Virus record (IMG/VR): IMGVR_UViG_3300033571_023157 | Span: 1 to 41,277 of that record | From: a virus | DNA length: 41,277 nt | Direction: 5' to 3' (one strand) | Part shown: one piece after another, positions 1 to 7,794 of the stretch | Numbering within the stretch: position 1 is the stretch's first letter | Layout of the letters: every line of letters begins with the position of its first letter | Position numbers and translations under genes: made by a program | The notes under the pieces: model-generated | What the model was told of the DNA's origin: nothing | The model's database searches: none | What the model saw: the letters and a program-made list of their open reading frames with translations, nothing else

Positions 1-180
1 AAGGGAACCGACGACTGTTGGATTGAAACCCTCAGGAATAGAAGTAAGACGCCCCAAATAAAGGGAACCGACGACTGTTGGATTGAATCCCTCAGGAATC
101 GAAGTAAGACCTCTCAAATCAAGGTCACCGCCGACTGTTGGATTGAAACCCTCAGGAATAGAAGTAAGACCTCTCAAATA
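1..180 (-). repeat. 60-bp in-frame tandem repeats within the LRR gene
   Basis: Three consecutive 60-bp units differ at only a few positions. The length is a multiple of three and the frame stays open, so this is a protein repeat expanding at the DNA level. A partial fourth unit (VGGSL) precedes them. Copy-number change by slippage or recombination would add or remove whole 20-residue repeats without breaking the frame. Confidence 0.85.
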
Positions 181-267
181 AAGGCTACCGCCGACTGGCT
201 CAATTCCAAAAAATTGGTTAGTTGTTAAATTGTGTTTTTTGCGAAATTCTAATTGTTCTTTGTTCAT
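1..267 (-). CDS. Leucine-rich-repeat protein, N-terminal part (runs off the window)
   Basis: The reading frame starts at the ATG whose first base is 267 and is still open at base 1, so at least 89 residues are present and the C-terminus is missing. After a short head (MNKEQLEFRKKHNL...) comes a tandem 20-residue repeat of the form L-x-x-L-T-S-I-P-E-G-F-N-P-T-V-x-G-x-L, encoded by near-identical 60-bp units at 1-60, 61-120 and 121-180. The spacing of Leu and Ile fits a short leucine-rich repeat. Such repeats usually form binding surfaces, but the target here is unknown. A well-formed minus-strand promoter lies 40-70 bp upstream (308-338), so the gene probably has its own transcript. Identity as an LRR protein is fairly sure; a role in host or surface binding is inference. 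Confidence 0.7.
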   Translation of the reverse strand, partial: MNKEQLEFRKKHNLTTNQFFGIEPVGGSLYLRGLTSIPEGFNPTVGGDLDLRGLTSIPEGFNPTVVGSLYLGRLTSIPEGFNPTVVGSL

Positions 268-307
268 GGTTTGTGGTTTTTAATTTTGGTTTGGGTTTTA
301 ATTGTGT

Positions 308-338
308 CAAATTTAACTATTTATTTTTAACTACCAAA
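308..338 (-). promoter_or_regulatory. Bacteroidota-type promoter (shared spacer family)
   Basis: On the minus strand TTTG (335-338) is followed after 19 bases by TAAATTTG (308-315), matching the Bacteroidota pattern TTTG/TAnnTTTG. The spacer contains TTAAAAATAA, as at 25434-25464 and 37224-37253. Predicted transcription start is near 301, giving a leader of about 34 nt for the LRR gene. The promoter overlaps the last codons of the upstream asparagine-synthetase-like gene. Confidence 0.65.
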
Positions 339-1715
339 TTTTAATTTAATATTTTCTAAAATTAAACTCACCCACTCATCATTATTTATATATGGATTTG
401 AAAATCCTTTCTTTTTACCTCTAATTAAATTTTTATGAAGTCCAGAAATTCCTTTCAAAATTCGTTTATCTTCTAAGTATTCATTTGGAAGAGAAAGCGC
501 AAAATTAACAAAATCATTATCTAGTAATGGATAACGTGTTTCCATTGTGAAAAATCCTCCGATTGTATCTTCAATGTTCAGAACACCTTCCAAGAATTTT
601 AAGTTGTATTCGAAGTGAGTTAAATTAATACCTTCAATACATTCAGTTTCATAAAACGATGTTCTGTTTATTACCTGCTCAATGGGTTTATTATTTCGAT
701 GTGAATAACCTCCGAAAAATTCATCACCTCCTGCTCCTGAATACATAACAGTTGCAAATTTTGAGGCAAATTCTGTAAGTGCGTAATTGGTATAACTTGA
801 GCCTACTTTTGGATCAACTAATAAATCAACAATTTTTGGAATATATTCTTTAAATAATTCTTCATTGCAAATCATTGAATAATGAATCCCTTTCGAATTT
901 AATTTTATGTTTGTAATTTCCGAAAATTCACGTTTCAAATAATCCATAGAGAATGAATATTTAGGATTCATAAATTTTGCAATGATTCCAGAATCAATTC
1001 CACCTGAAAGAAATACACAATCGTTTAAATCTGTTTCACCATGCGAATTATTAATTTTATTCCGATTGCAAGAAATTTCGAATAATTCTTTAAGTTTTTT
1101 CTTCGCATCTTCATAAGAAATTTCGATTTTCGAAGGAATAACAAACGGTATTTTTTTTACACGTTTAACACCTTCAAATAGCGTTTCAGATAAAACACCT
1201 AATGAGATTTGAAAATCTAAAACTGATTGTTCACATAGTTTAATTTGTGGATTTGCATTCAGAATTGATTTGATTTCAGAGGAAATAAATATTTTCCCTT
1301 CGTGTCTGTATTCGTATAATTTTTTGATGCCGTATCTATCAGTAAAGGTGTGCCAAATTCCATCATAAAAAACCAACACCGCAAAAAAACCGTTTAATTC
1401 ATTCAATCTTTTTAGACAAAATTTATCCAAAAACTTAACCAATAATTCAGTATCACAATTCGATTCTAATTCGATGTTATATTTCTTTGCAAGTTCTTTA
1501 TAGTTAGAAATAAAACCATTAAAAAACAACGTTGTGTTTCCGTAAACATACGGTTGTTGGTCTGCATTTTTATCTGTAATTGGAAGCCATTGGAAATTAA
1601 CCAACGCGCCGTGACAATAAGACGTGTTTTCAATTGTGCCACGTTTAGAGGCAACTTCAACCATTTTATTAAGGTCGTTTTGATTTCCGTTAATTACAGC
1701 GTTTATTCCACACAT
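327..1715 (-). CDS. Asparagine-synthetase-like amidotransferase
   Basis: Two domains are visible. The N-terminus is a class II (Ntn) glutamine amidotransferase: MCGI places the nucleophile Cys at position 2, with FNGFISNY, NCDTE and TDRYGIKKLY blocks typical of the family. The C-terminal half is an ATP-pyrophosphatase synthetase domain with SGGIDS at about 237-242 and SGAGGDEFFGGY. I start at the ATG at 1715 rather than the in-frame TTG at 1721, because the catalytic Cys must follow the initiator Met; this gives 462 residues, shorter than E. coli AsnB (about 550). The glycosyltransferase stop lies two bases upstream, so the two are probably co-transcribed and coupled. Family members make asparagine or amidate sugars and peptides. 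Next to a glycosyltransferase, amidation of a surface sugar or peptide is plausible but unproven. Confidence 0.85.
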   Translation of the reverse strand: MCGINAVINGNQNDLNKMVEVASKRGTIENTSYCHGALVNFQWLPITDKNADQQPYVYGNTTLFFNGFISNYKELAKKYNIELESNCDTELLVKFLDKFCLKRLNELNGFFAVLVFYDGIWHTFTDRYGIKKLYEYRHEGKIFISSEIKSILNANPQIKLCEQSVLDFQISLGVLSETLFEGVKRVKKIPFVIPSKIEISYEDAKKKLKELFEISCNRNKINNSHGETDLNDCVFLSGGIDSGIIAKFMNPKYSFSMDYLKREFSEITNIKLNSKGIHYSMICNEELFKEYIPKIVDLLVDPKVGSSYTNYALTEFASKFATVMYSGAGGDEFFGGYSHRNNKPIEQVINRTSFYETECIEGINLTHFEYNLKFLEGVLNIEDTIGGFFTMETRYPLLDNDFVNFALSLPNEYLEDKRILKGISGLHKNLIRGKKKGFSNPYINNDEWVSLILENIKLKFGS

Positions 1716-1717
1716 AC

Positions 1718-2611
1718 TCAAAAAATAAAATGAAATTTTTCTTTAATAATTTTCGTGTCAATAAATTCAGAATTGTTCCATTTTGCAAATGGTGTCATAT
1801 TTGTTTCTGATTTAATGTCCAACGCAAACAGATTTTTCTCTCTCATTGAAAACGTGTGAATTGTATGAGGTGTAACTTTCAATTTATCCTGCATTGATTT
1901 ATCTAATATCAAAGAATCTCTATTTTCCCAAGGCATCCAATCCCATTTATTCATAAGTCTAGCAGAAATTGCACGCGCTGCACCTGCTGTATGTCCTTTT
2001 CTGTAAGCCTCAGTATAGCCACCCCAATAAAGTGATTTTCCAGAAATCGTGTCATAAAAATAGAAGTCAGTAACTCCGATAAAATCAACGCCGTTTCGCA
2101 TGTGTATAGCATAATCATTTAATAACTCAGGAGTCATTATGTCATCACTTCCAAGGCAAAGTACGTAATCAACTCCTAAATTTTTACAGGCGTATGTAGA
2201 TGCGTTCACTTTGGCCGCTAATGGTTCGTTTGGAATTTCGATGTATTTCAAACCACCACTTATAGCCTGTTCAAACCAATACCCTTTATCTTCAATATCT
2301 TTTTCGTCCTGAATACTTCCAGAAACAACCAATGTTAGTTCAAATTGTAAACAATTTAAAACAAGATTTTCAAACGATTTACAAAACATTTCAAATATGT
2401 GACCACGTCCCCAAATACTCGTCACAATTGCAAGTTTTATTTTTCTGTCTCCAATCGGTTCTGAATAAAAAATCTCTTCAATTTTTTTTCTATGTATTAA
2501 AATATTCGCTGCACCTGGTCTAATTTGATTTTCGTTAATGATTTTATCCTTACTGAAAACCATACCATTTAAACCTGTAAGTGAGTTACTGAGGACTTTA
2601 AATTTTCTCAT
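1718..2611 (-). CDS. GT-A-type glycosyltransferase (GT2-like)
   Basis: 297 residues. After a 55-residue leader the sequence KLAIVTSIW starts a nucleotide-sugar-binding alpha/beta fold. CLGSDDIMT (SDD at about 155-157) matches the metal- and nucleotide-binding DxD/SDD motif of GT-A glycosyltransferases. The later motif MPWENRDSL resembles the acceptor or catalytic loop region of GT2-like enzymes, but the family assignment is loose. Donor and acceptor cannot be read from sequence. It overlaps the small membrane-protein gene upstream by 14 bp and is followed directly by the asparagine-synthetase-like gene, suggesting one operon. Likely roles are modification of the host surface (superinfection exclusion) or of the virion. 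Confidence 0.7.
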   Translation of the reverse strand: MRKFKVLSNSLTGLNGMVFSKDKIINENQIRPGAANILIHRKKIEEIFYSEPIGDRKIKLAIVTSIWGRGHIFEMFCKSFENLVLNCLQFELTLVVSGSIQDEKDIEDKGYWFEQAISGGLKYIEIPNEPLAAKVNASTYACKNLGVDYVLCLGSDDIMTPELLNDYAIHMRNGVDFIGVTDFYFYDTISGKSLYWGGYTEAYRKGHTAGAARAISARLMNKWDWMPWENRDSLILDKSMQDKLKVTPHTIHTFSMREKNLFALDIKSETNMTPFAKWNNSEFIDTKIIKEKFHFIF

Positions 2612-2777
2612 TGTTTTTTATTTTAGATTTGATTATTTGTAATTCGTAAAGTATATAACAAAGTAAAGCCATCTCGAAAAAATGTAAATAATTTTTACCT
2701 AAACAACAATACACAAACCCACCAACGAAATATAACAGCGTCATATAAAAATAAAATCCACTTGGTTTTTTCTTCAT
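2598..2777 (-). CDS. Small membrane protein, 59 residues
   Basis: An ATG at 2777 opens a 59-residue frame (MKKKPSGFYFYMTLLYFV...) with two hydrophobic stretches, about 9-26 and 33-48, separated by a short polar turn. It looks like a two-helix membrane hairpin with a positively charged N-terminus. Its end overlaps the glycosyltransferase start by 14 bp, supporting translational coupling. It is the first gene after the candidate minus-strand promoter at 2818-2825. No family is recognised. A membrane partner for the glycosyltransferase is possible. Some doubt remains because the frame is short. Confidence 0.55.
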   Translation of the reverse strand: MKKKPSGFYFYMTLLYFVGGFVYCCLGKNYLHFFEMALLCYILYELQIIKSKIKNNEKI

Positions 2778-2817
2778 AAATTACAATTTTAAATATTTTC
2801 CTTAAAATATGGAAAAA

Positions 2818-2825
2818 CAAATATA
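2818..2825 (-). promoter_or_regulatory. Candidate -7 box, accessory operon
   Basis: The minus strand reads TATATTTG, matching TAnnTTTG, about 40 bp upstream of the small membrane-protein start. No clear TTTG is present at -33, so the call is weaker than the full promoters elsewhere. It lies in the 107-bp divergent gap opposite a plus-strand box at 2843-2850. Confidence 0.4.
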
Positions 2826-2842
2826 AACATTATTTGATAATC

Positions 2843-2850
2843 TAATTTTG
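2843..2850 (+). promoter_or_regulatory. Candidate -7 box, tail operon
   Basis: TAATTTTG matches the Bacteroidota -7 pattern and would start transcription near 2857, about 28 nt before the sheath start codon. The -33 region has no good TTTG. It is the only visible promoter candidate for the long tail operon, which begins here. Confidence 0.4.
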
Positions 2851-2884
2851 TTACCTAAGAAATTTACTTAAAAAATTCAATAAT

Positions 2885-4396
2885 ATGATTTCAAACGCTG
2901 TCGGAACCGAAAGAATTTCTCAAGTTGTGGGATATAAAATCACAAAAGGCAATTTCAATGAGACATCTCCAAATTTACCACAATATGTTGCTATTTTCGG
3001 TGAAGCAAACGTTGAATTTCAAGACAATTTAAGTACTGCACCTGTTGAGGTAACGTCTGCACAGCAAGCAGGAACACTTTATGGATTTGGTTCACCAATT
3101 TACCACGTAATGAGAATTTTACGTCCTGTAAATGGTGGTGGAATCGGTGGAATTAAAACGTTTGTTTATCCACAATTATCACCTGAAAGTGCTACTACAA
3201 AAATTTTGAAAGTAGAAATCACAGGAACAGCAACAGCAAACGGAACACACACCGTTGTTATTGCAGGTCGTAATTCTATTGATGCACAATCTTATAGTTA
3301 CAATGTTGTAACAGGTGACACACCAGACGACATTTACACGAAAATTGAAAACGCAGTTAACGCTGTAATCGGTTCACCTGTTAACGCAAGTGCATCTGAA
3401 TACGATGTTGAATTTGAATCTAAATGGGCAGGTGCAACTGCTGAGGGTTTGAGTATTTCAATTGACACAAACGGAAATACATTAGGATTGACATACGCTG
3501 TAAGTGACGAACAAACAGCAATTGGAACACCTAGTATTTCAGCTTCATTAAATTTGATTGGTAATGTTTGGGCTACAATCTTAGTAAACACATACGGAAC
3601 GAATACAACTGTAATGAGTGCTTTGGAAGCATTTAACGGTATTCCTGACCCAACTAATCCAACAGGTCGTTTTGCTGCTATCGTAATGAAACCATTCATT
3701 GCATTAACAGGTTCAACAATTGAGGATCCATCTTCAATTACAGATTCAAGAAAAGCGAATTGTACAATTGCAATTTGTCCTGCACCTTTATCTGAGGGAT
3801 TACCTTTAGAAGCTGCTGCAAATGCTTGTTTATTACTTGCAAGAATTAATCAAGATACACCACATTTGGACATTAGTTCATTATCTTACCCAGATATGCC
3901 AACTCCTACTTCAATTGGTGCAATGTCAATTTATGATAATCGTGACGCTATCGTTAAAAAAGGTTGTTCAACAGTTGATTTGGTTAACGGTGCATATAAG
4001 GTAATGGATTTCGTTACAACATACCATCCTGTTGGAGAAATTCCTGCACAATTTGCGTATGTTAGAAGTCTTACAATTGATTTCAATATTCGTTACGGAT
4101 ATTATTTATTAGAGCAACAAAACGTTGAAGGTTGTGCGATTCTTACAGATGACCAAACGTCCGATGCTGACAATACGATTAAACCGATTCAATGGAAATC
4201 AATCATTACTGCTTATGCAGATGACTTAGATAATCGTGCATTGATTGCAGACCCTTCATTTATGAAATCTTCAATTGTTGTAGGTTTATCAACAACGAAT
4301 CCTGACAGATTAGAGTCATTCTTTAGATACAAACGTTCTGGATTCTTTAGAATTGGTTCAACAACTGCTGAAGCAGGATTTAATTTCGGTAATTAA
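2885..4396 (+). CDS. Contractile tail sheath protein
   Basis: 503 residues. The N-terminal part (YVAIFGEANVEF, then GSPIYHVMRILRP) and the C-terminal part (SIITAYADDLDNRALI, then LSTTNPDRLESFFRYKRSG) follow the pattern of Mu-type tail sheath proteins (gpL). A variable beta-rich insertion lies at about 110-200. The protein polymerises around the tail tube and contracts on infection. The small tube gene follows after 22 bp, the standard sheath-tube order, and Mu-like baseplate genes follow further on, which supports the assignment. Length is typical of the Mu gpL family (about 495). It is the first gene of the tail operon. Confidence 0.85.
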   Translation: MISNAVGTERISQVVGYKITKGNFNETSPNLPQYVAIFGEANVEFQDNLSTAPVEVTSAQQAGTLYGFGSPIYHVMRILRPVNGGGIGGIKTFVYPQLSPESATTKILKVEITGTATANGTHTVVIAGRNSIDAQSYSYNVVTGDTPDDIYTKIENAVNAVIGSPVNASASEYDVEFESKWAGATAEGLSISIDTNGNTLGLTYAVSDEQTAIGTPSISASLNLIGNVWATILVNTYGTNTTVMSALEAFNGIPDPTNPTGRFAAIVMKPFIALTGSTIEDPSSITDSRKANCTIAICPAPLSEGLPLEAAANACLLLARINQDTPHLDISSLSYPDMPTPTSIGAMSIYDNRDAIVKKGCSTVDLVNGAYKVMDFVTTYHPVGEIPAQFAYVRSLTIDFNIRYGYYLLEQQNVEGCAILTDDQTSDADNTIKPIQWKSIITAYADDLDNRALIADPSFMKSSIVVGLSTTNPDRLESFFRYKRSGFFRIGSTTAEAGFNFGN

Positions 4397-4418
4397 TTTT
4401 CAATTTAAAACATAAACA

Positions 4419-4820
4419 ATGGCTGTACACGGCGATATTACAGAAGTAAGATATAACCACCCAACGTTAGGAAGTGGAATATTTTTTCCAAAAGCAAACG
4501 AAGGGAATGTTTTTGATCCTGGAGGACTTCGTAACAATGATGACACGTCAATGGTTGCAGGTAATGGAAGCGTTATGTTTCAGAAAAACCGAATTGCAGC
4601 TTCATTTACTGTTTTGATTGAGAATGATTCTGTTTCACGTAAAGATTCTGAAAAGGTTAAAAACTTACAGGCATCTAGTGCAAATGCAGATTTCACGATT
4701 ACACACGTAAATGGTTCTGTTTGGAAAGTTACAGGACAACCTGTTGGAGCAATTGAGGTTGATGTTAATGCAGGTACATTTACTTTGAAAGTAGTAGGTA
4801 GAGCAGAGCAAATTGCGTAA
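4419..4820 (+). CDS. Tail tube protein
   Basis: 133 residues, rich in beta strands, directly after the sheath gene. It is the size of Mu gpM-type tube proteins, and the middle (MVAGNGSVMFQKNR, FTVLIENDSVSRKD) fits a protein that stacks into hexameric rings. It is expected to form the inner tube through which DNA passes. The assignment rests on size, position between sheath and assembly chaperone, and predicted fold type rather than on a diagnostic motif. Confidence 0.75.
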   Translation: MAVHGDITEVRYNHPTLGSGIFFPKANEGNVFDPGGLRNNDDTSMVAGNGSVMFQKNRIAASFTVLIENDSVSRKDSEKVKNLQASSANADFTITHVNGSVWKVTGQPVGAIEVDVNAGTFTLKVVGRAEQIA

Positions 4821-4864
4821 ACCACCACGTTTCAAAATATTCGTAACACACAATACAAAATAAG

Positions 4865-5260
4865 ATGCAAGTTTCAAGAGAAGTAGCTGAGGCGGACGTT
4901 CAACGTTGGCTAGAGGCAAAGAGAATTAGACAAACGAAAAGAGAATCTCTAAAAGAGTATATCGAATCGTTAGTTTTAGAAGTAATGGACGGTTTTATCA
5001 CAATTGACGAAAATTGTAATTTAACTCAAAAATTACGTTTTCCTATTGGTTTACACGAAAACGTAAAAGAATTGAATTTTGAAACCAGATTAAAGGTTTT
5101 AGATGTAAATCCATTCTTACAAAAAGTAGCACAAGGAGACAATGATGGACGTGTTTTAGCGTATATTCTTGCTGCAACAAAACAACCTTTAGGATTCATT
5201 CAAGCATTAGATACTGAGGACTTAGGAGTGTCACAATCAATAGCGGTTTTTTTTCTGTAA
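4865..5260 (+). CDS. Tail assembly chaperone, short (G-type) product
   Basis: 131 residues, mostly helical, charged at the N-terminus (VSREVAEADVQRWLEAKRIR). It sits between the tail tube and tape-measure genes, the fixed position of the tail assembly chaperone in long-tailed phages. The frame ends in ...SIAVFFL-stop just after a run of eight T residues (5247-5254). A longer product by -1 frameshifting is described separately. The chaperone coats the tape measure before tube polymerisation and is absent from the mature virion. Confidence 0.75.
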   Translation: MQVSREVAEADVQRWLEAKRIRQTKRESLKEYIESLVLEVMDGFITIDENCNLTQKLRFPIGLHENVKELNFETRLKVLDVNPFLQKVAQGDNDGRVLAYILAATKQPLGFIQALDTEDLGVSQSIAVFFL

Positions 5261-5442
5261 TCAATGATGTTGACAGTTTAAATAACGCCATTAATACAGT
5301 AGTTCGCTACCACCATTGGACACCTAAAACAATTGAAAGTCTGTATCTTGACGATGCAGACTTTTTTGGTTTATTGTATTGGTATGATGACGTAATGGAG
5401 GTTATAAAAGAGATAAATGAAAAGTTACCAAAACCTGAATAA
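4865..5442 (+). CDS. Tail assembly chaperone, -1 frameshift (GT-type) product
   Basis: Zero-frame codons GTT-TTT-TTT at 5246-5254 contain the canonical slippery heptamer T-TTT-TTT (5248-5254). Slipping back one base opens a frame from TCT at 5254 (SVINDVDSLNN...) to the TAA at 5440-5442, adding about 62 residues for a 192-residue fusion. The extra domain is acidic (YWYDDVMEVIKEINE), like the T domain of lambda gpGT that contacts the tape measure. The added frame ends directly against the tape-measure ATG at 5443 and has no start of its own in a sensible place. Frameshifted chaperones are the rule at this locus in long-tailed phages. No downstream stimulatory structure was worked out. Confidence 0.75.
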
Positions 5443-7332
5443 ATGAAATTAGTAATTCCTGCAGTATTTACAGCCGTTGACAAGTTTTCTGGACCATTGT
5501 CTAAGATGCAAAACAATGTAGGTGGATTTGCTAATAAAATTCAAAGTGCAGGTAGTTCTGCAATGGCAGTTGGTAGAAGCACGGCATTGTTAGGAGTAGC
5601 ATTAGCAGCACCATTAATAATTGCTACAAAGGCAGCAGTAGAGTTTGAAGATAAAATGGCGGACGTTGCTAAAACAACAGGACTTACAGGAAAAACATTA
5701 GATACATTAGGAAAATCATTAGTTGATTATTCCACAACTACACGAACGTCAGTTGATGACTTATTGAAGATCACAGAAATTGGAGGTCAATTAGGTATTG
5801 CACAAAAAGACTTATTGTCATTCACAAAGGCAGCAGATAAATTCAATGTTGCATTAGGTGCAGATTTTGGAGGAGTTGATGAAGCTGTAACGCAAGTTGG
5901 AAAAATCAAACAGTTATTTAGTGACACTAGAGGTTTAGATGTTTCGGCATCCATTATGAAAACAGGTAGTGCAATTAATGAATTAGGTGCAATGGGTGCA
6001 GGTACGTCTGCAAACATTTCTGATTTTACATTGAGAATGGGACAATTACCAGACGCATTGAAAGGAAGCGTTACAGATACTTTGGCATTAGGTACATATT
6101 TGGAAGAGTTGGGAATTAATGCCGAAATTGGTTCTGGTGGATTAACTAGAATGTTATTAGTTGCAGGTCAACAGATAGACCAATTTGCAAATCAAATGGG
6201 AATGAGTTCCGTTGAGGCAAAGAAATTATTATCTCAAAATCCAACTGAATTTGCTAAGAAATTTGCTGTTTCATTTAAAGGATTAAAACCAGAGGTTTTG
6301 GCTCAAAAATTAGATAAGTTAAAAATTGGTACTCAAGAAACAATAAAGGTAATTGGTGCATTAAGTTCTAACACTGATCGTTTGACAGAATTACAAAAAT
6401 TCTCAAATGATGCGTTTACCAAAGGCACAAGTTTACAGAACGAGTACAATACTAAGAACAAAACAACAGCGGCCCAAATGGCTAAGTTGAAAAATACGGT
6501 CAAAGCGTTGACCTTAGAAATCGGTCAAGCGATGTTACCAATAGTAAAATCATTAGCGGATGCATTACTCCCTGTTATTCGTGGCATATCTAAATGGATG
6601 AAGGATAATCCAAAATTAACTGAAACATTGGTTAAAATCACAGCAGGAGTTGCCGCGTTTGCATTCGCTGTAAGTGGAATAGCCTTTGCGATTGGAACGT
6701 ATCAAAAGGCTGTTGTAGTTGCACAAGCGGCACAATGGGCTTGGAATGCAGCAATGTTGGCAAATCCAATTGGATTAATTATCATGGGAATAGCGGCAAC
6801 CATAGCATTAATTGTTCAAGTCATTCGTAAATGGGATGAATGGGGTGCAGCAGTTGCATTATTTTTAGGTCCTATCGGTTTAGTAATCGCATTAATAATG
6901 TCACTTCGCAAACATTGGAGTTCATTAGTTAGTGTATTTAAAACAGACGGAATAATTGCAGGATTTAAACGTTTAGGATTAGTTATTTTGGATGCGTTGT
7001 TATATCCGATGCAACAATTCTTGAAATTGATTTCTAAGATTCCAGGACTTGGATATTTAGCAGGAACAGGAGCAGACAAAATTCAGCAGTTACGAAATAA
7101 TTTATTACCACAAGAAGCAAATGTTTCAAGCGGAATAGTTAACGCTGCTAATCCAGATAAAGCCAAAAGTGATTCAAACGTTTGGAATATGACTGAGATC
7201 ATGCGACAATCACAAGAAGAGAAAAAAGTAAACATTGAATTCACAGGTTTACCTGAATGGATGAAACCAACTGTAAGTACTTCGACAAATAAAACGATTC
7301 CAAAAACTTCAAAAACTTCTAGCCGTGGTTGA
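5443..7332 (+). CDS. Tail tape measure protein
   Basis: 629 residues. The N-terminal half carries a TP901-type tape-measure core (AAVEFEDKMADVAKTTG at about 65-80, then Ala/Gly/Leu-rich helices). Three hydrophobic stretches follow at about 398-420, 440-465 and 475-492; the second includes NPIGLIIMGI, a common tape-measure signature. It sets tail length and is ejected into the host envelope. At roughly 1.5 angstrom per residue it predicts a tail near 95 nm (inference). The start codon immediately follows the chaperone stop. The C-terminal tail is Ser/Thr/Lys-rich and overlaps the next gene by 8 bp. Confidence 0.9.
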   Translation: MKLVIPAVFTAVDKFSGPLSKMQNNVGGFANKIQSAGSSAMAVGRSTALLGVALAAPLIIATKAAVEFEDKMADVAKTTGLTGKTLDTLGKSLVDYSTTTRTSVDDLLKITEIGGQLGIAQKDLLSFTKAADKFNVALGADFGGVDEAVTQVGKIKQLFSDTRGLDVSASIMKTGSAINELGAMGAGTSANISDFTLRMGQLPDALKGSVTDTLALGTYLEELGINAEIGSGGLTRMLLVAGQQIDQFANQMGMSSVEAKKLLSQNPTEFAKKFAVSFKGLKPEVLAQKLDKLKIGTQETIKVIGALSSNTDRLTELQKFSNDAFTKGTSLQNEYNTKNKTTAAQMAKLKNTVKALTLEIGQAMLPIVKSLADALLPVIRGISKWMKDNPKLTETLVKITAGVAAFAFAVSGIAFAIGTYQKAVVVAQAAQWAWNAAMLANPIGLIIMGIAATIALIVQVIRKWDEWGAAVALFLGPIGLVIALIMSLRKHWSSLVSVFKTDGIIAGFKRLGLVILDALLYPMQQFLKLISKIPGLGYLAGTGADKIQQLRNNLLPQEANVSSGIVNAANPDKAKSDSNVWNMTEIMRQSQEEKKVNIEFTGLPEWMKPTVSTSTNKTIPKTSKTSSRG

Positions 7333-7792
7333 TCTAAAAATAATTGAAAATTTTAACGGTGGTGACGTTGTTTATATTGGTGGTGATTTCAGATTAACAC
7401 ATAGTTTTGATACGATGGTTTACCTCGCATTATTTGGAGGGAATATTGAGGTGTTAAACGGTGGTTTATTTAACGGTCAAGAGGAACAGAATGTCGATTG
7501 GTGGGGAAATACACTACTCATGCAAGAAACACCATCCACGAAATACGTTTCATTGACAGAAAAAACATTGAGTTCTGTTGCAATGACATCTTCATCAATT
7601 GAAAAAATCAAACGTGCAGTTATTGAGGACTTAAATTTTATGTCACAATTTGCGAACATTTCGGTAAGTGTTTCAATAATTGGAGTTGACAGATATATTA
7701 TTTACATTCGCATTGAAAGACCAATGAATTTAGAATCGCAAGAATTTACCTATATTTGGAACGCATTTACTCAGACAGTAGAAATTAATTAA
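7325..7792 (+). CDS. Mu gp46-like baseplate protein
   Basis: 155 residues starting at GTG, overlapping the tape-measure end by 8 bp; no ATG fits near the N-terminus. The block NGGLF...VDWWGNTLL at about 46-65 resembles the double-Trp-Gly segment of Mu gp46-family baseplate proteins, and the C-terminal half (IEKIKRAVIEDLNFM...) matches the gp46/gp25-like wedge fold. It lies directly before the baseplate J/gp47 gene, exactly as in Mu (46-47-48). It probably joins the baseplate wedge. The family call rests on motif plus gene order. Confidence 0.7.
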   Translation: MVDLKIIENFNGGDVVYIGGDFRLTHSFDTMVYLALFGGNIEVLNGGLFNGQEEQNVDWWGNTLLMQETPSTKYVSLTEKTLSSVAMTSSSIEKIKRAVIEDLNFMSQFANISVSVSIIGVDRYIIYIRIERPMNLESQEFTYIWNAFTQTVEIN

Positions 7793-7794
7793 GC

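Noticed and set aside
1-180. CRISPR-like array
   Set aside because: The 60-bp units are contiguous with no unique spacers and keep an open frame of leucine-rich repeats.
1716-1721. TTG start for the asparagine-synthetase-like gene
   Set aside because: It would put two residues before MCGI; the Ntn nucleophile Cys must follow the initiator Met, so ATG at 1715 is right.
3334-3699. Long reverse-strand open frame inside the sheath gene
   Set aside because: It is a shadow of the sheath coding frame with no promoter, leader or recognisable domain. Other antisense frames in the structural genes were dropped for the same reason.
5254-5442. Separate gene in the -1 frame
   Set aside because: There is no plausible start codon, and the slippery heptamer plus position explain it as a frameshift extension of the chaperone.
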